DNA of 64,000 nt from Capitulum mitella (GCA_030062745.1 CP099851.1:10914393-10978392); one strand, 5' to 3'; shown: positions 22,839 through 36,165, counted from the first letter of the stretch. Notes: generated from the letters alone by a model not told the origin. Translations and numbers: made by a program.

Positions 22839-25499
22839 AACGGGACTTGAGATTCTGGTGCGCGGTTTATTTGTTTACTTACATTGGCGCATCAGTCATC
22901 AGTCGCATGACAGGACGTGTGTGACTTTTTGTTAATTATCAAGGAGTTAATGAAAACACTCAGCGCTGCACACATATCACGCTGCATACAGCTCACACAC
23001 GTCAAGGTCAAGGTATATGAACTGTATCGGGAAGACGGGGCAGTCACGTGGAGGAATCAGCCGAGCGACGTGTTCAAGACGCGGCGAAGTTGTCAGGCGG
23101 AAGGGAGTCGTGCCCGCCGGTGCGTTTCTGGTTGGAAATCACCCAAGGCCGGCGAGCGGCACGTCTGGCGTTCTGGCTGCGCCCCAGCGCGTGGTCAGCG
23201 TGTCGGAGTGTCGCGCCGCTGGCGACGCCTCTCGGACAGCTGCCCGGGGCGGCGGCCGCGCATCGTTTGAGCGCGCCGCACGGGTGGCCGCACGTCCCGC
23301 GCTCCGACTCGGCCGAGTGGGGCGCGCCAGATTTGGGATCCACTGCCGGGCGGGGGCGGGGCCGCCGTCAAGCCCGCTGGCGCACCTGGCGGCTGTCGCG
23401 AGGCGGCTGCCGTTCCGGGGCTGTCGGAGGCGGTCAGACTTCGCTGCAGGAAGACGTCGCCGCGGCTCGGCAGCTGTCGCCGTCCAGAGCTGCAGCGCCG
23501 ACTGCCGGCCGGCAGAGGACCGCTGCAGCTCTGTCCGAGTCGCCGCCGGCTCGCCTCGCGACCTGGTCCCGGTCTCTCGCTGAGTTGGGCGCCGGACTCG
23601 CCTCGTCCGGACTCGGACTCGCTCTCGTGCGCCTGCCGCTGCTCTTCTGCTGGGTGGCCGTCGGCGTCGTGCCGTCCCTCCGACCGCTGCGCGTGGCCGC
23701 TGCCCCGCCTCCTCGTCCGCGGTCGTCGCCTCCTCCCGCTGCGTGACAACCCCGCCCCCTCACCTGCCGCTCCTCTGGCTGCTCGGCTACTGCTCTGCGG
23801 CTTCCTCGCGCCGCTCTCCGCCGCGTCGCGACCCGTTCGCGTCGGCTGCCCGGCCGCCGCCGACGGAGCGGCGTCGTCGGAGATGCATCGATCGTCGGCC
23901 GCCGACGAGATGGGGCACTTCGGGGACGGCCGTCCACCGGCCGCCGCTCCTCGGCCCGTGACGTCACCGGCCGGCGCGGTGACGCGACGCGGCGGCGCTG
24001 CGCCGGCCTCGCGTGCGGCTCGCTCGTACGGCGAGACTGGCCATGTGGCCGAGCAGGCGGGCGGTACGACCCCGAGACCGAGGCAGATGAGGGTAACTTG
24101 TTGAGCGACGAAGGCGTCCCGCATCGCCGATGGCCAGGAGGATGCGGGAGGCACTTGTTGAGTGCGACCGGGTCGTCAGGTCTGCTGATTTGCGAGTCAT
24201 TGCTCGTGAATGAACGTGTTACGGCCGCTGTTGCAGCCAGTGTGAGGCGTGGCGACTTGCAGCAGCCTCGAACGTCACGTCGTTTCACTTGCAGTTCCGA
24301 AATAGCTCGATGATTGTAGGTGATCAAGGAATTAAGGAATTAAATAGGTGAATAAGAATTAATCTTGTATGCTGCTGTGGCATGATCACGTCATCGGCAG
24401 AGACACGCCCAGCCGGGGCTCCGTGCCGGGGAGCCGGTGGTTGGCTAAACCGGGTCCGACTGGCGGTCGGCGCCAGGCGCGCCCAACGGAAGGGTTGTTG
24501 TGATTCTTGTTGACAAGCCTGGCCCCCCCCCCCGCCTAACTCGGGAACGAACTGTCGCACAATACAAATAAACATTCCATTAAAAAGTTCGTGACGGGAA
24601 GAACTCGAAACTATGGTCATCTTTTACTTGTCGAGAATATTTAAGCCATTTACGTCCTATATATGTTTTCCCCCAGCTGACCTCATGGACCCGAGAAAGT
24701 AGACACGCCCTAGAGCTCAGGGGCTGTGATTGATGAAGACGAAGTAAAGATACGAAGAGATAAACGTCCGGAGATACTGACACACGCCCAATGTCTCGGA
24801 TTTACTGAATATTTACGCAGGAACGTCGCCTTAAAGATGCCATGATTTCTGCGCCACAGCACAGTGAGCGTCGGCGCCTAAGGCGGGCTGTAATTGACGA
24901 GCACTAACTTTGACGCTCCTTTATTTGTAATAAATAAGCCTTATCGGTTTGCGTTTCGTCATACTGGTTGTTGATGTTATTGTTTTACGTGCTGGGTTTA
25001 TGGAAGAAATAAGTAATTATCAGTATACACAACTAGGCCCGTTCATTTGCAAACTATACGTTGCTCTTAAATTACTGGTATCACTGGCAACCTTGAGAGC
25101 CAGTTCAGTCCAGTTACGGTTGATCCAAGTCATTCATTGCCGGTTTTGAGGGCGTTGCATTTCTGCTCATAACAGTTATTGATGACCTGACCTCAGGTCA
25201 AGGGCTGGGAGTCAATGGTACTTCGGGCAAATGATGGCCACTGGAAGTTTCCATTACCTCATGGCCAAAACGCCCGAAATAGTTGTCGATTTCCGCAAAA
25301 TTGGCGACGTGTTGAACATAGGTTTGACCCAGGTACAGTGACCCGAAAGTTTCAAAGAACTGTGGGACGGCAGTTTTGTTGCGCCTGGCAAGATCTCCGA
25401 TGGTAGAAAGTTCTGCTTTGATTCATTGTTTTTCGAAAGAGATACGAAGGGCATTTTTCGGACATGGTCCACTTGACCTGACCTACTTCAAAGACCTGA
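22839..25499. other. Large CpG-rich block (about 22990-24160) and flanks
   Basis: About 1.1 kb is very CpG-rich with a CRE palindrome at 23959-23966. Long open frames exist on both strands at once (up to 319 aa on the minus strand), as expected of stop-poor GC-rich DNA. Their translations are low-complexity R/A/P/G/S with no domain. A CpG island or promoter is possible. An ATG frame at 23883-24101 followed by a GT-type site near 24091 is too weak to call as a first exon. A C11 run is at 24523-24533. Flanks are unremarkable. Confidence 0.4.
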
Positions 25500-25655
25500 C
25501 TTGAATCAAGATCAAAACTTTGACGGAAAATGTGAAAAAGATTAAGCGAAAGGTGCACATAATTTCGTGGCGCCGCGTTTGTCCGTTCTCATGCAGTTTT
25601 TTAAAAAATTCCAGGGGGCTCTCAACAACCCCTCCCAGCCAGGGTCGGGTTAATG
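25500..25655. repeat. Interspersed repeat, copy 2 (related to 15290-15437)
   Basis: This copy is homologous in order to the repeat ending at 15437 and ends at the same GGGTTAA boundary. Upstream DNA (25180-25500) contains clustered TGACCT/AGGTCA stretches like those in the other TTAA-ended elements. A matching opposite end was not identified. Confidence 0.65.
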
Positions 25656-25959
25656 CTAAAACTTTGCCTCAGTGTCGGGAGGTAAGAGTTCGGCTCCCGG
25701 CAGACTCCAGTCGCCATGACGTCACAGCGAGCGGGAGAGGTCGTGGCGCGTAATTGCCTCGGGGGCCGCCTCGTTAGATAACACGGTCGCCGCTCAGTGC
25801 AGCGAGACCTCGGCACCCCGGAGCTCCACGTTCTACACGGCTGAGTCTGCACGTTCTGAGTCTCCATGGCTTCTGTTCTTGCACCCCGCCGCATCGCGAC
25901 ACTGAAAATGAACAATGCGTGTTTGTACAGTTAAACGTTGATGTTCAGAGGCATATATG

Positions 25960-25976
25960 CACACACACACACACAG

Positions 25977-26013
<37 letters not shown>

Positions 26014-26064
26014 CACGGATAGATAGATAGATAAATAGACAAACAAACAGACAGATAGGTAGAC

Positions 26065-26122
<58 letters not shown>

Positions 26123-26125
26123 GTA
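25960..26125. repeat. Compound microsatellite (AC)n-(AT)n-(GATA)n
   Basis: An AC run (about 25960-25974) is followed by an AT run (about 25984-26010) and an interrupted GATA tetranucleotide array (about 26018-26125, with GACA/AACA variants at its start). The simple-repeat translations on the minus strand are not coding. Confidence 0.95.
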
Positions 26126-29100
26126 GATAAATTTACAGTACAGCCGGGGATAAAACTGGACTGCGACCATCTGTGGTGGTTGTCCGCTGCCGTGGTTGGC
26201 GGACGCTCTTGCCTTCGTGACCAACCATGGCAAGGGGCGACGCGTTGTCAGCTGAATCACTGGCTCAACGTCATTGTTTGGAATGCGAGTCTCCGGCGGC
26301 AGTAGTTTATCCACGACTGGGTCCCGGGCGCTGCCGCCGAAACCGGTTCCTGAGTCATGCGGCCATGCTGTTCTTTTTCCCTGTGACGTTTTACTGATGT
26401 TGCGTCATCACATGAATGTCAACTGCGCTCGTTTACCTGTCCCAAAGTTGGAATGTGTGGGCAAATTAAAACGCTTTTTGCAGCCACTACACACGGATTG
26501 TCATCCACATGAAGTGAGACCGGAAACCAGTGGCGTGCGACGCCGCCTGCTTTCTGTTCTTTGCGGACGACTTATATCTATGGAACAGTGATCCTTTTTA
26601 TTTAGCTGCCAACATTTCCATTATCGCCCTTTGACGTAGCAGTGCGATCTGGGGCATCTGATTATCAGGTCACGTCATTGCTCTTTCAGACTGTTGTCAG
26701 TGATCTCTCTTCCCGGAAACTCCCTCAATTATCAGTCAGCGAAAATCTGTCTGACAGAAAGCCTTTGTTCTCCGCCAAAGCTATGGTCGATTGAAGGCTG
26801 TCTCGCAATATAATGCGATTTTTCAGAGGCCCCACTCGGATCCTCACCCTGAACTCAATCATTCCCAGGCATTCCCGTCCCTCAGGCCACATGGAACGGC
26901 CGAAACAGCCGTCTTTCGTCGGCCTCTCCGTCGGCCGGGGCCGCGCCACTGGTCCGGCGACGCCGCCCTCGCCGCGGGGCGTCTGCGATAGCGTCGGCCG
27001 TCGATCGCCGGCCCCGGGAGACGCCGAGCGGCGGAGCCGAATAAGCGGCGACGCGTCGGCGCGCGACCACGGCCGGCGGCGGTCCGTCCCGCGTCCCGGT
27101 GGTACGCGGCGGCAGGGACAGGGACAGGGACCGGGTCACTGCCGCTGGCTGATGTGGCGCTTCGGGAAGGGCGGAGACGTCGCCGTTGCTGGCTGTTTAG
27201 GCGGCGGTGCGGCCGTGGGGGGGGGGGGGGCGGCCGTGGAAATGTCCTCGCGGGCCAGATAATGTGGTGTCTTCTTCGCCGATGCAACCGCGATTAAGCA
27301 CGAGGACGATCGCCTTCATGCACAAATATCTCATCATCACATAGGTGATTTGCCAAATCACGAACCAGTGGGCGGCCAAGCAAATATTTACGGAACCGCC
27401 TCCGGCTCGTTGATAGGATTGCCCAGCATAAGGTTCCGCGTTTCGAAGCTGGCGAAGCACCGCGCTGGTGCCAACCGCTAATCACCCCTGGCCGGCCGCC
27501 GACGCCGTGGACTTCGGCTCATTGTGTGGTCCGGCTGTTGGTTTTCGCGATTGCGTCTCGTTATCAGCCGACCCGGGACGCGGCATTCGCCGCATCATGT
27601 CCCGAGTGTGTTTGTGCCATATCGTCGTCGATACGGCATGTAAAGAGATGACAAAATGCCGTCAAGCCAGTGGTACGATGAATATTATGAATATGAATGT
27701 CGGATTTTCTGAGACAGCGGGGCGTCGCTTCAAAGTTAGGCGACCTCCAGAAGCGCGTGGGCGCCCTGTTGAACGTTTGAGATTGTCTGGTCGGCTGATC
27801 TGCCGGCTGGAGAGCCAGACATCCGCCACCACTGACTCCGTGGGCGTTCTGTCTAGGCATGTGGCGTGCCAGAGTTCTGGTCCCCTCGGGAGCCGGCCGG
27901 CGCCGTCCGTTGCCGGGTCCGGCCGCGGCCGGACGGACGGCAGGCCTGAGGCTGGGCCGGCCGCCGTCGCTGGACCGGACCTCAGACGTCGGAGCGCGGT
28001 CCGCCGGGGCCGCCGCGGCTGTCGGCGGGCGCTGATTCGATCGGGGGCTGCCTGGCCGCGCCTGGTTAGCTGCTGCCCGGACAGGGCGCCGAGCCGGCGG
28101 CCGCGACACCGCTCTGTCTGCCGGCTCGGCACGTTCTGCCGACGCTGAGGACCGCTGAAGCCAGAGGCAGGGCAGCGGACGGTCGGCCCGTTCTGTCGAC
28201 GCTGAGGGCCGCTGAGGACCGCTGAGGTCAGCGGCAGCGGTCGGCCGGCACGTTCTGCCGGCGCTGTGGGCCGCTGAGGACCGCTGAGGACCGCTGAAGC
28301 CAGCGGCAGTGGGCGGCCGGGACGCCGCTGGCGTCAGCGGCGTCCCGGCGGGAACGTTGTGCCGGTCGGACCAGAGGCGGTCGCAGATGAGGACAGCGAG
28401 CACCCAAGCCCGTGGGCTAATGGCGGGCCTTGGTGGTTGGTGAACCCTTGCTACTTTGGGGGTTGTTAGGGCGGCTGGTCAGAAGTTGGAGCGCTGCTGG
28501 AAGAATTTACGGACGGCGTTGGTGGCGGACGACTGCGGCGGCTCCTGACTCCTGGGCCCGAGACAGACTTCCGAACCTCGTGGGCTGGTGTTCCGCCGAA
28601 AATCCTCAGCGGCGGGACGTGGCGTGATATTCACGGACTGACTGAGCTACCTGCGTCCGGCGGCCGATGCCGTCGGTGGAGCGTTGCGCCTGTGCCACGA
28701 CTGCACAGCGTCCGCCCGCGGCGGGCTCTGGACATCTGAAGGCCGCCTGAGATACCTCGGCCCGTTCACGCCTGACTTCCGTTCTGGGTGGCCTGTTCTG
28801 GTGGGCAGCAGGGGCGTTTCCAGGGAAGCTGACCGCCGCTCGATAGCGTGTCGTTTGATGCTTTGTTCCTAGGCCGAAAGTGATCTCGGTTATCTGAGAA
28901 GGGATTCATGTCTTTCATTACGTCTCATGGGACGTTTTGAACTCGGCACTGGTGGCGCCGCGGGACGACATGCTCTCGGCGCCTGCCGGGCTAAATGGGA
29001 AGACGCCACGGCCACCATTGTCCGGTTCTGCCGGAACCAGTGTCTGTCTCCGACAGAATACCAATTCGCAGAATGGCGTCGCACAGGACTACCACCGCGC

Positions 29101-29771
29101 GGCACTGACCAAAACGAACCGAGCCCAGAGCCAGGTCGAGGCCAAAGATCAGCGAAGTACTCCCATAATCAAGCGCCGCCAGTCAACTTCTTGTGCGACA
29201 TTTGGGGTACTGCTTTAGTCTTTTCAGCGAAATGAATGTTCCCTCAGCCACTGAGACCTGATTTTATGGGTGGGTACTGGCCCTCTGGCCCGCTTTCTGC
29301 TGGCTGTCGTGCTTAATTTTGTTGAAGCCTTCAAGACAAGGGTGGAGGTACAGATGCGTCCGTAAACCAATGCAGCCTTAAGAAAAAGACTTCGTACTGT
29401 TTGGATTCCTACCCCATATTTCCTGGCAAGGTAGGACGATGGTGGGAAGTCGCCAGACGTGAGCCAGACCCATACCCGGACCTCCATTGTCCCACCGCCC
29501 CATTGTTTCTGTTTGCTCAGCTACGGTTACCCATCTCCTCGGCGGATCACCGCCATCACGGGTCGGTCTCTGGAAAACTCGTCTGGTGGCCCCGTCCCTG
29601 TCGGCACGGCTCGCCGTCTCAGCACCGCGCGCACCCTCGGCGTCCTGTCCCCGGCTGCATGGCTAACTTCTGCCGCCCCATGCCGGGCCGTGTTTGCGCT
29701 CTGTTTCACTGGCCGCCGCCGGAGCTGGTGTCCGGCGACTTCAGCGCTAACTTTGCCTGAAAACTTACCGC
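26126..29771. other. Non-coding stretch with GC-rich patches
   Basis: No gene recognised. GC-rich patches lie at about 26870-27245 (with a G14 run at 27217-27230, the longest homopolymer in the window) and 27870-28640. Long frames on both strands over the second patch are compositional. A short frame at 26530-26608 contains a reverse-transcriptase-like FFADDLYLW string but has no supporting flanking motifs. Confidence 0.4.
28120..28330. repeat. Degenerate GC-rich tandem repeat, about 65-75 bp
   Basis: Units begin GGCACGTTCTGCCGACGCTG or GGCCCGTTCTGTCGACGCTG and continue with GAGGACCGCTGA repeats and a CAGCGGCAG stretch. There are about three units plus internal GAGGACCGCT doublings. This is an old minisatellite. 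Confidence 0.75.
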
Positions 29772-30071
29772 CTCCCTCCCCCGACTCTCCCACCGGCTTC
29801 CTCCCCCGACTCTCCCACCGTCTTCCTCCCCCAACTCTCCCACCGTCTTCCTCCCCCAACTCTCCCACCGCCTTCCTCCCCCGACTCTCCCATCGGCTTC
29901 CTCCCCCGACTCTCCCACCGTCTTCCTCCCCCGACTCTCCCACCGGCTTCCTCCCCCGACTCTCCCACCGGCTTCCTCCCCCGACTCTCCCACCGGCTTC
30001 CTCCCCCGACTCTCCCACCGGCTTCCTCCCCCGACTCTCCCACCGGCTTCCTCCCCCGACTCTCCCACCGG
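29772..30071. repeat. 25-bp minisatellite, 12 copies
   Basis: Twelve near-identical 25-base units, each CCTCCCCCGACTCTCCCACC followed by GGCTT, run head to tail. Variants at two or three positions (CAACTC, CATCGG, CGTCTT) are concentrated in the first six copies, and the last several copies are essentially identical. The minus strand is G-rich with several G-tracts per unit, compatible with G-quadruplex formation. Frames stay open on both strands because the unit has no stop, so they are not evidence of coding. Confidence 0.97.
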
Positions 30072-31708
30072 CTCAGCCCTCGAGCCCTGGAGGCATCACC
30101 GCGTGCAGAGGGGGCCGCGTCCTCCTCTCCAGCGAGCGGGCTTGGGGGCTAGGCATCTTTGACGGTTCTGTCAGATCTCATGGGATCATCATCACTATGT
30201 TTATTACAGTCGCAGTATTGTTCGAATGTGAAAATGGGCCTTAAAACCTCGAGAAGGAGATAATTCCATCAAACCCGGAAGTGTTGGGCTTCCCTCGCTA
30301 CTGCAGCTGCGACCGTCCGCCGTGACGTCACTGGCCAAGCGGGGACTCCCGGACGTAGTCTTCGAACGAACGCCTAAAGACCCGCGAACTAGTGTGAAAT
30401 CGACGGCAGACAATGGAGCTCTGTGTTGTAATGGGACTGGCCCTCGCCAGACTGCTTCAGCGGAACGCGACACGAGTCCCGTCTGGTCGCGCAGATTTCA
30501 CACCCGGGCGGTGGAAGGGGAGCGCGGAACGGAAACATTGAATTAGGCATCGAAACATGTCTCACAGGCTGCGCAGAGCCCGAACCGCCGGACGGCGGAC
30601 GTCGACTGCCACGAAGAAATGAGTGGTTTAGAGTGAGATCCTCAAGGATGAGAAACGTTAGTTCGATGCTTTTTGGTGCTGTGCCTCAAAAGCATGGAAG
30701 CTGAATGAGTTGAACTTATTTCTTTCATCTAACAACGCTGATGGTAAAAAGTGGTATCCGTTTTAGCTCCGGAATGAACCGGTTTCTTCTCTTCCGGCCC
30801 AAATATCCTACCAATGGCATCCGGGGTGACGGTTTTGAGCATCTGAGCAGCTGCTGGACGTAGCTGGAGCCCAGCGACAGTTGAAATGATGGAAATATCC
30901 GCTTTAGAGCGCGGAACACATTTCAGCATCCCTGGTCTCTGAGTTTTAATAGCAGAATATGAAGAAGTTGGATAATGTTAATGCGACGGTCTGTAGTCAA
31001 GAATATTGAAAAATACAACGAATTTCTTGACATAAGCAGTGCGTAGCGGCGACTCGGATTGTATTTTTAGACTGGCTTCGTCGCAGGGATCACTCTCTTT
31101 GTAATACGAGACCACAGTATGGACGCCATCGGTAGATATGGTGTTTGCATCTGTCCGTGTGCTGATAAATTGTTTGTGATATCACACGATTTATTTTCTT
31201 ACTACGCATAATTAATATTAGTCACCATGGCGGTCATGAGAGCTGTGTAGGTATCTGTAACATGAGCTGCGTAGGTATCTGGAATCTGGTACTTCTCATG
31301 TGGTTAACAAGCGTGGAAGGCTAGGGTATTTCCATTGAAATTTCTGACGAGAATGATGTATTATTTTACGTCATTTCTTTTGGTACGAATGATTCGTGTG
31401 GACCAAGAAACCTGCCCATAAGAGCGGGAAAGAAAGAAGAAAAGGGGACTAATTTCATCCACCCAAATGTTTCGCTTCCAATAACTGTTGAACGTGACAC
31501 CTGAAGCAAACTTTTTTGTATGGATGGCCACGTGCTGGATGCAGAAGCAAGTGAGTTGCCCGTTCATTGCAAACGGAGCGGGACACTTGCGCGCTGCATC
31601 TGCATGTACTCCGGAGTGAGTTTCTGTGTCTCTGCTGGTGCCAGCCACCTGCTGTTCAGCTGGTGATTCTGGGCCCGGTTTTACTTCGCAGTTTTAGGTG
31701 CTTCTGGA

Positions 31709-31710
<2 letters not shown>
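30072..31710. other. Non-coding stretch
   Basis: No gene or array seen. A perfect CRE lies at 30323-30330 in a GC-rich patch. The rest is mixed-composition DNA. Confidence 0.45.
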
Positions 31711-31759
<49 letters not shown>

Positions 31760-31778
31760 TGTGCGTGTGCGTGTGCGT

Positions 31779-31848
<70 letters not shown>
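31711..31848. repeat. Compound microsatellite (AT)n-(GTGTGC)n-(GT)n
   Basis: An AT array (31711-31755) is joined directly to GTGTGC units (31756-31790) and a long GT array (to about 31848). The alternating purine-pyrimidine composition could adopt Z-DNA or cruciform structures. Confidence 0.98.
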
Positions 31849-31852
<4 letters not shown>

Positions 31853-34800
31853 GTATTTTGATTTAAGTGTGCTCCTGCGACGACAGCGGCGTTTTTTATG
31901 ACAGACCCCGACATGACCTCGCTGACGTTACCTGGAGAGTAAGCTGTCATAACTTGATCTGCAGTTACAAGGTGCTTATTGCGGATTAACAAGCAACATA
32001 CTTTTTTGCCATCTTGTGATGTTTCCTTTTAAGGCGCAAAGGTGCTGTTTTCACCTGGCGTGCGCACGGCGTAAAAATTCTGCGCTCAGGCGAACTGCAA
32101 ATGAGCTTGTTCTCCCGTTTTCGTTTGTTAGTGCTCATTTTCTTGCTGTTTCGACGTCTTCGGTCGCGATGCCGTGGGGGCGAGGACTAGTCGTGCACAG
32201 TGGGCACAGTTTGCCGACCCGTCGTCGAGCTGTCGCGTTGCCGGTTGGTGTTGATCTTGGCCCGTCGGCACGGCGCGAAACATCGGAACGCACACTGCTT
32301 GTGCGGAGACCGAATTGGTCGTTTCCCAATCAGAGGACGCGTGTGACAGTTGTGTAACACCCAGCCTTCACCTTAATAAGATTCGCATTACATTGATGGG
32401 GTGAGTGATTGATGATGGGGCCAGTGATTAAAAGAGGGACGCCTCAACATTGCAGTGGAAAAATATATTTAATTAATTTCCTTGACGATACTCCCTTTTC
32501 ACTCCTTGTTCTGTGTTTGTTTTCTTCCGCCGTTCTCTCTCATTTCCATCTTTTTCATTCCCTTTCTGTCTCGCGTCCCTTCCGTCTGTCTTATCTCTCC
32601 GACCCCTGTCTCTCCTTCCCGTTTCGTCTCTGTCCTCGTTTCTCCCACCCTCTCCCCGCGTCGCACCCATCAGCCATCTCACACACTCGACGCATTTCCG
32701 CTCCGTTCTCGCGCGCGCCGTTTGGCGCGGCAGATACTCGGCCGAGTCGGCGCTCGAGACGAGTGCGGCGCGGCCGGCGGGCAGGATCGGGCCGAGCGCG
32801 CGGTCCCCCAGGACGCCAGATGAGCCGCGCCTGGCGTCTCCTCGGGGAGATCGCCCCAGCCGGCTGGGGCAGGTGATCGGCCGGTGATAACGCGGACGGC
32901 GGCGGACGGCGGCGGCGCCGCTCTGGTGACGCTGGAGGGGACAGTACTGTGGGGCGATACTGTGCGAACTGTGCTGCCTGGTGGAATTGAATGGCTCCAA
33001 ATGGTGCTTTTCACAGTCCAGCGTGTCGCACGGATTACAACAGGGAGCTCCTGTAGTCTCATAACATTGTTTATACTGACGACATCATTTCACCGGTGTC
33101 GAAGGCGGTCGTCGCAGTGATGATGGTGACCATCACCCGTTCTGAGCAGCCCAGAAGTGCCAGGGGCAGGGGCTCGCCGTCGACACCGTTGGCAGCGGTC
33201 ATTCTCGGAGTACGTTTTGGGTGTGTCGCTGTGAACGGTTGAGGCTATGGACCAAGGCTGCGCGAACGGGCAGGCGAGGATAGGACACCGCGAACGGACA
33301 GACGAGGATAGGAGGACACCGCGCACAGTGCCTCCGTCAGTCGGACGTGGGCACGGCTGGGACCATGGGAGGCTGATAACTGGTGTCGGCATCGTCGTTG
33401 GGGGGCGGGAGGGCGGACCCTGTCTCCCGGACCGTCGAGATGTGGGGCACCTCGGAACCGGCCAGCCGCCGAAGTCCGAAGACAAACGACGGTCAGCTAT
33501 GGAACGGGGCTGGATTAGGCAGAAGTCCCTGCGCTGCTGATATGGGATTAACGTTCTGCGTCACATCGCCACCAACGGCTGGAGTAAATTCAGCGCAGCA
33601 GAACACAACACCGTTTTACGTGTTATTGAGAACAGAGGCGGCCGCAGTGTATTCTGGAACGACCCGTCTTCTCGGAGAGCAGTTTTAATGGCAGCATACT
33701 AGCCGCTCCATTTGCTGAAAGAAAAACACTCCCCTTGCCTGTAACAGCTGGGAAAGCCTTTGTTTTCCGAGGAAATATCAGGTGTGCGCATTGGCGGATC
33801 CAGGGTGGGGCAGGGGAAAATGGCCATTTCGAAGGTGCCCTAAACAGGGTATGAACATACAATTTTCTGGTTCTAGAGGAGTTGAAAAAACAAATACGGC
33901 TATGATTACGCTGTAATTTACTCGTGTCCAGCGAGAGGTGGGCGGGCCAGAGCAGCGCTGTATGGCAGCCACCGTGTGGCAGCCACTGTGCGCGGTCATG
34001 AATACGGTAACAGCCAGAGTCGCCTGTTGCACCGCCTCGTGGCGCCGATCACGGCCTGGGATACGGCGACAGAAGTCCTCCCCCTGTAGCCGCCGTGTTC
34101 AGCCACGGCTCGCCCTCGTCCCACTCTGCACTTTGCTGCGGTTTGAACTGTTCGGTGGTGATAACTCTGAGTATGTTCCGTGTTGAATGTAGGACACGTC
34201 GCTATTTAGTGTTGATCTGAATGAGAGCCAAATTCAATCAGAGTTTGCTTGCCGCTTTCCTTTCTCATTATCATTAGTTCCATTCATCACTGGCATAATG
34301 AAAGCACCTTATCGTGCTTTCTGATGGTGTCTGCTTTTGGTATGGCAGAAGCCACTCCATGAAATGTCATTTATGATGTATGGTATCCGTCAAGGTCATT
34401 TGGTAACTCATTAAAAAGCTTTTAGTATGCTTAAATGCCGTAAAAGTCAGTTTGAAGTCACTCAGTTTTACTGTCCGAAGAGTTCAGAGTGACGTAGTGA
34501 CACCCGAGTGGACAAGGGCTAAGCCTGGCCACAGTGTGTTTCAGAACCCCTAATATCGTTCATTGATTTGCTTTTAGCTGTTACAGGATAATTACAGATA
34601 GCCTGACAGCCAGCATGGAATATTGGTGCACGCGATGAAATTAAAGTGAAATAACGTTTGTCACTCGTTCCAAATACGAGTCTTTGACTTGAAAGAGAAA
34701 AAAACTGGCAGGAGCGGCAACGGCACCTACATTGTCAACAGGCGTTGTCCATTGCGGCTTGGCGTGGACTGGGATCGGTCCTGGATCGCAGAGAGCTTTT

Positions 34801-36103
34801 GCAGTTGGCTGGTGGCCGTCGCGGCTGCCGACTGCTGTCCAGGCGCGTCAGACCGTGACAAACGGGGCAGCAGGGCCAACAGCTCCCAGCCACGCGACGG
34901 CCGCGCGCCGCTGCCCGACCGGAAATGAGCTTCTCCGAGAGGTGTAAACAAGACGATACGTTACCGGCGGCGTAGGTGCATCGGAAGGCGCCGAGCCCGG
35001 TAGCGGCGTCGAGCTCCCGTAAATTCCGACTCGATTTCCGGCGCCTGCTTGTGCGTCGTGTTCAGTCCTTATCTCCACATGCGTGGCGTCCGTGAATTAG
35101 GTGCGCGAGCGCATTCGAGCAATTTTTCAACCTCTGAAATGCTCAGAAGTTGTTAACCAATTTTCTTTGTACGCGCAGCTCCCGGCAAAACCATGGTACA
35201 GAGCACTGCGAAAATTATCGCTTGAAATATAATAGTTAAATATATATATATATAATAAAATAATAGTTTGGTCAGGGATTAAAATGGGGGGGGGGGGGTA
35301 ACTGTGGACGCTTTGAGAAGCAGAAAAGTTTGGACAGATCAAGATGGTATTCATACGTTTGTTTTGTTTCCCTTAGTGGCGTTTGATTTCGCACATTGTT
35401 TCGGCAACGTGTTTCCGTTATTTATTTGATGACACTTGAAACGTTGCCCTGGGATTTTGTTGAAATCTGTGCCTAAACAACAAAATAGGTATTTTACTGC
35501 GACTACTGTTGGCTTAAACTGACTTTGTAAGGTCTGCCCGCGTGCGACTTCGTAACCTGGGAAAAGGCTGGTCTGGTTTCCTACTATTGCTCAAAAGTCC
35601 AAGAATTCAAGACTTGTCATCATAAGATGTCTGGTGTCTTCCTATGTCTTTTGTTATCCTTAAAGCCAATTGCACAGATGTCTCATTCAAGGGAGTGAGT
35701 ACTTTTGTTGGTTCCACCGGTCTTGAATGATCTCTGGTATGTTAGGCTGACTGGACAACAGTGGACGACTGTTTTTCAGCCGGAGGCTGCGCCAGCACGG
35801 TCCGTCCGTCTCCGGCTCCGACGGCCCAGCCGCGTCGTTTCCGACTGTCCGGCGTTCCGTGGTCCCGTTTGTCCAGCTGCCTGCGGCCTCCGTCGACCGT
35901 GTTCCGGTTCCGGTCATTCGTTAATCAGCGATCTTCCGGCTGCGAGGAATTCCCCGTCTCCCTCCCTCTCCCCCCAACATTATCTCTCCTTGATCACTTG
36001 ATGTGCATTGCCGCTCATCCAGGGATGGCTGTCTTTTTTATTTTTTCTTGCGGCCAGATTTTCGACAAGTTTTCCGTTGTTCGCCGCAGTTCCCCACTTT
36101 GAC
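31849..36103. other. Non-coding stretch
   Basis: No conserved exon recognised. Two pyrimidine-rich blocks (about 32500-32700) and GC patches (32700-32960, 33240-33480, 35770-35960) give stop-poor frames only. A fragment at about 33790-33812 (GGCGGATCCAGGGTGGGGCA) resembles the end of hAT-type elements. A G13 run is at 35286-35298. Confidence 0.4.
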
Positions 36104-36165
36104 CAGTAACTCGGCTGGTAGAGCTCTGATCTTTCCATCCTGGCAAGATGGGTTCGAGTCGCCTT
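36104..36165 (+). repeat. tRNA-like SINE head (+ strand)
   Basis: ACTCGGCTGGTAGAGC resembles a tRNA A box (TAGCTCAGTTGGTAGAGC type), and GGGTTCGAGTCG about 30 bases downstream matches the B box. The T-stem pairs at only about three of five positions and no anticodon stem is evident, so this is a decayed tRNA-derived SINE rather than a tRNA gene. Confidence 0.45.

Noticed and set aside
23195-24327. Overlapping minus-strand frames of 319 and 297 codons and a + strand frame of 232 codons
   Set aside because: Low-complexity R/A/P/G/S translations open on both strands in the same GC-rich DNA, the signature of stop-poor composition rather than coding.
26530-26608. Reverse-transcriptase-like FFADDLYLW string in a short + strand frame
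   Set aside because: No other RT motifs upstream or downstream, the frame is short, and the match could be chance. A translated search of 26200-26900 would decide.
27564-28403. Minus-strand frame of 279 codons and + strand frame of 226 codons
   Set aside because: Compositional frames over GC-rich DNA and a degenerate tandem repeat. No domain, splice site or start context.
29459-30244. A 261-codon + strand frame
   Set aside because: Most of it is the 25-bp minisatellite, which is open in several frames because the unit lacks stops.
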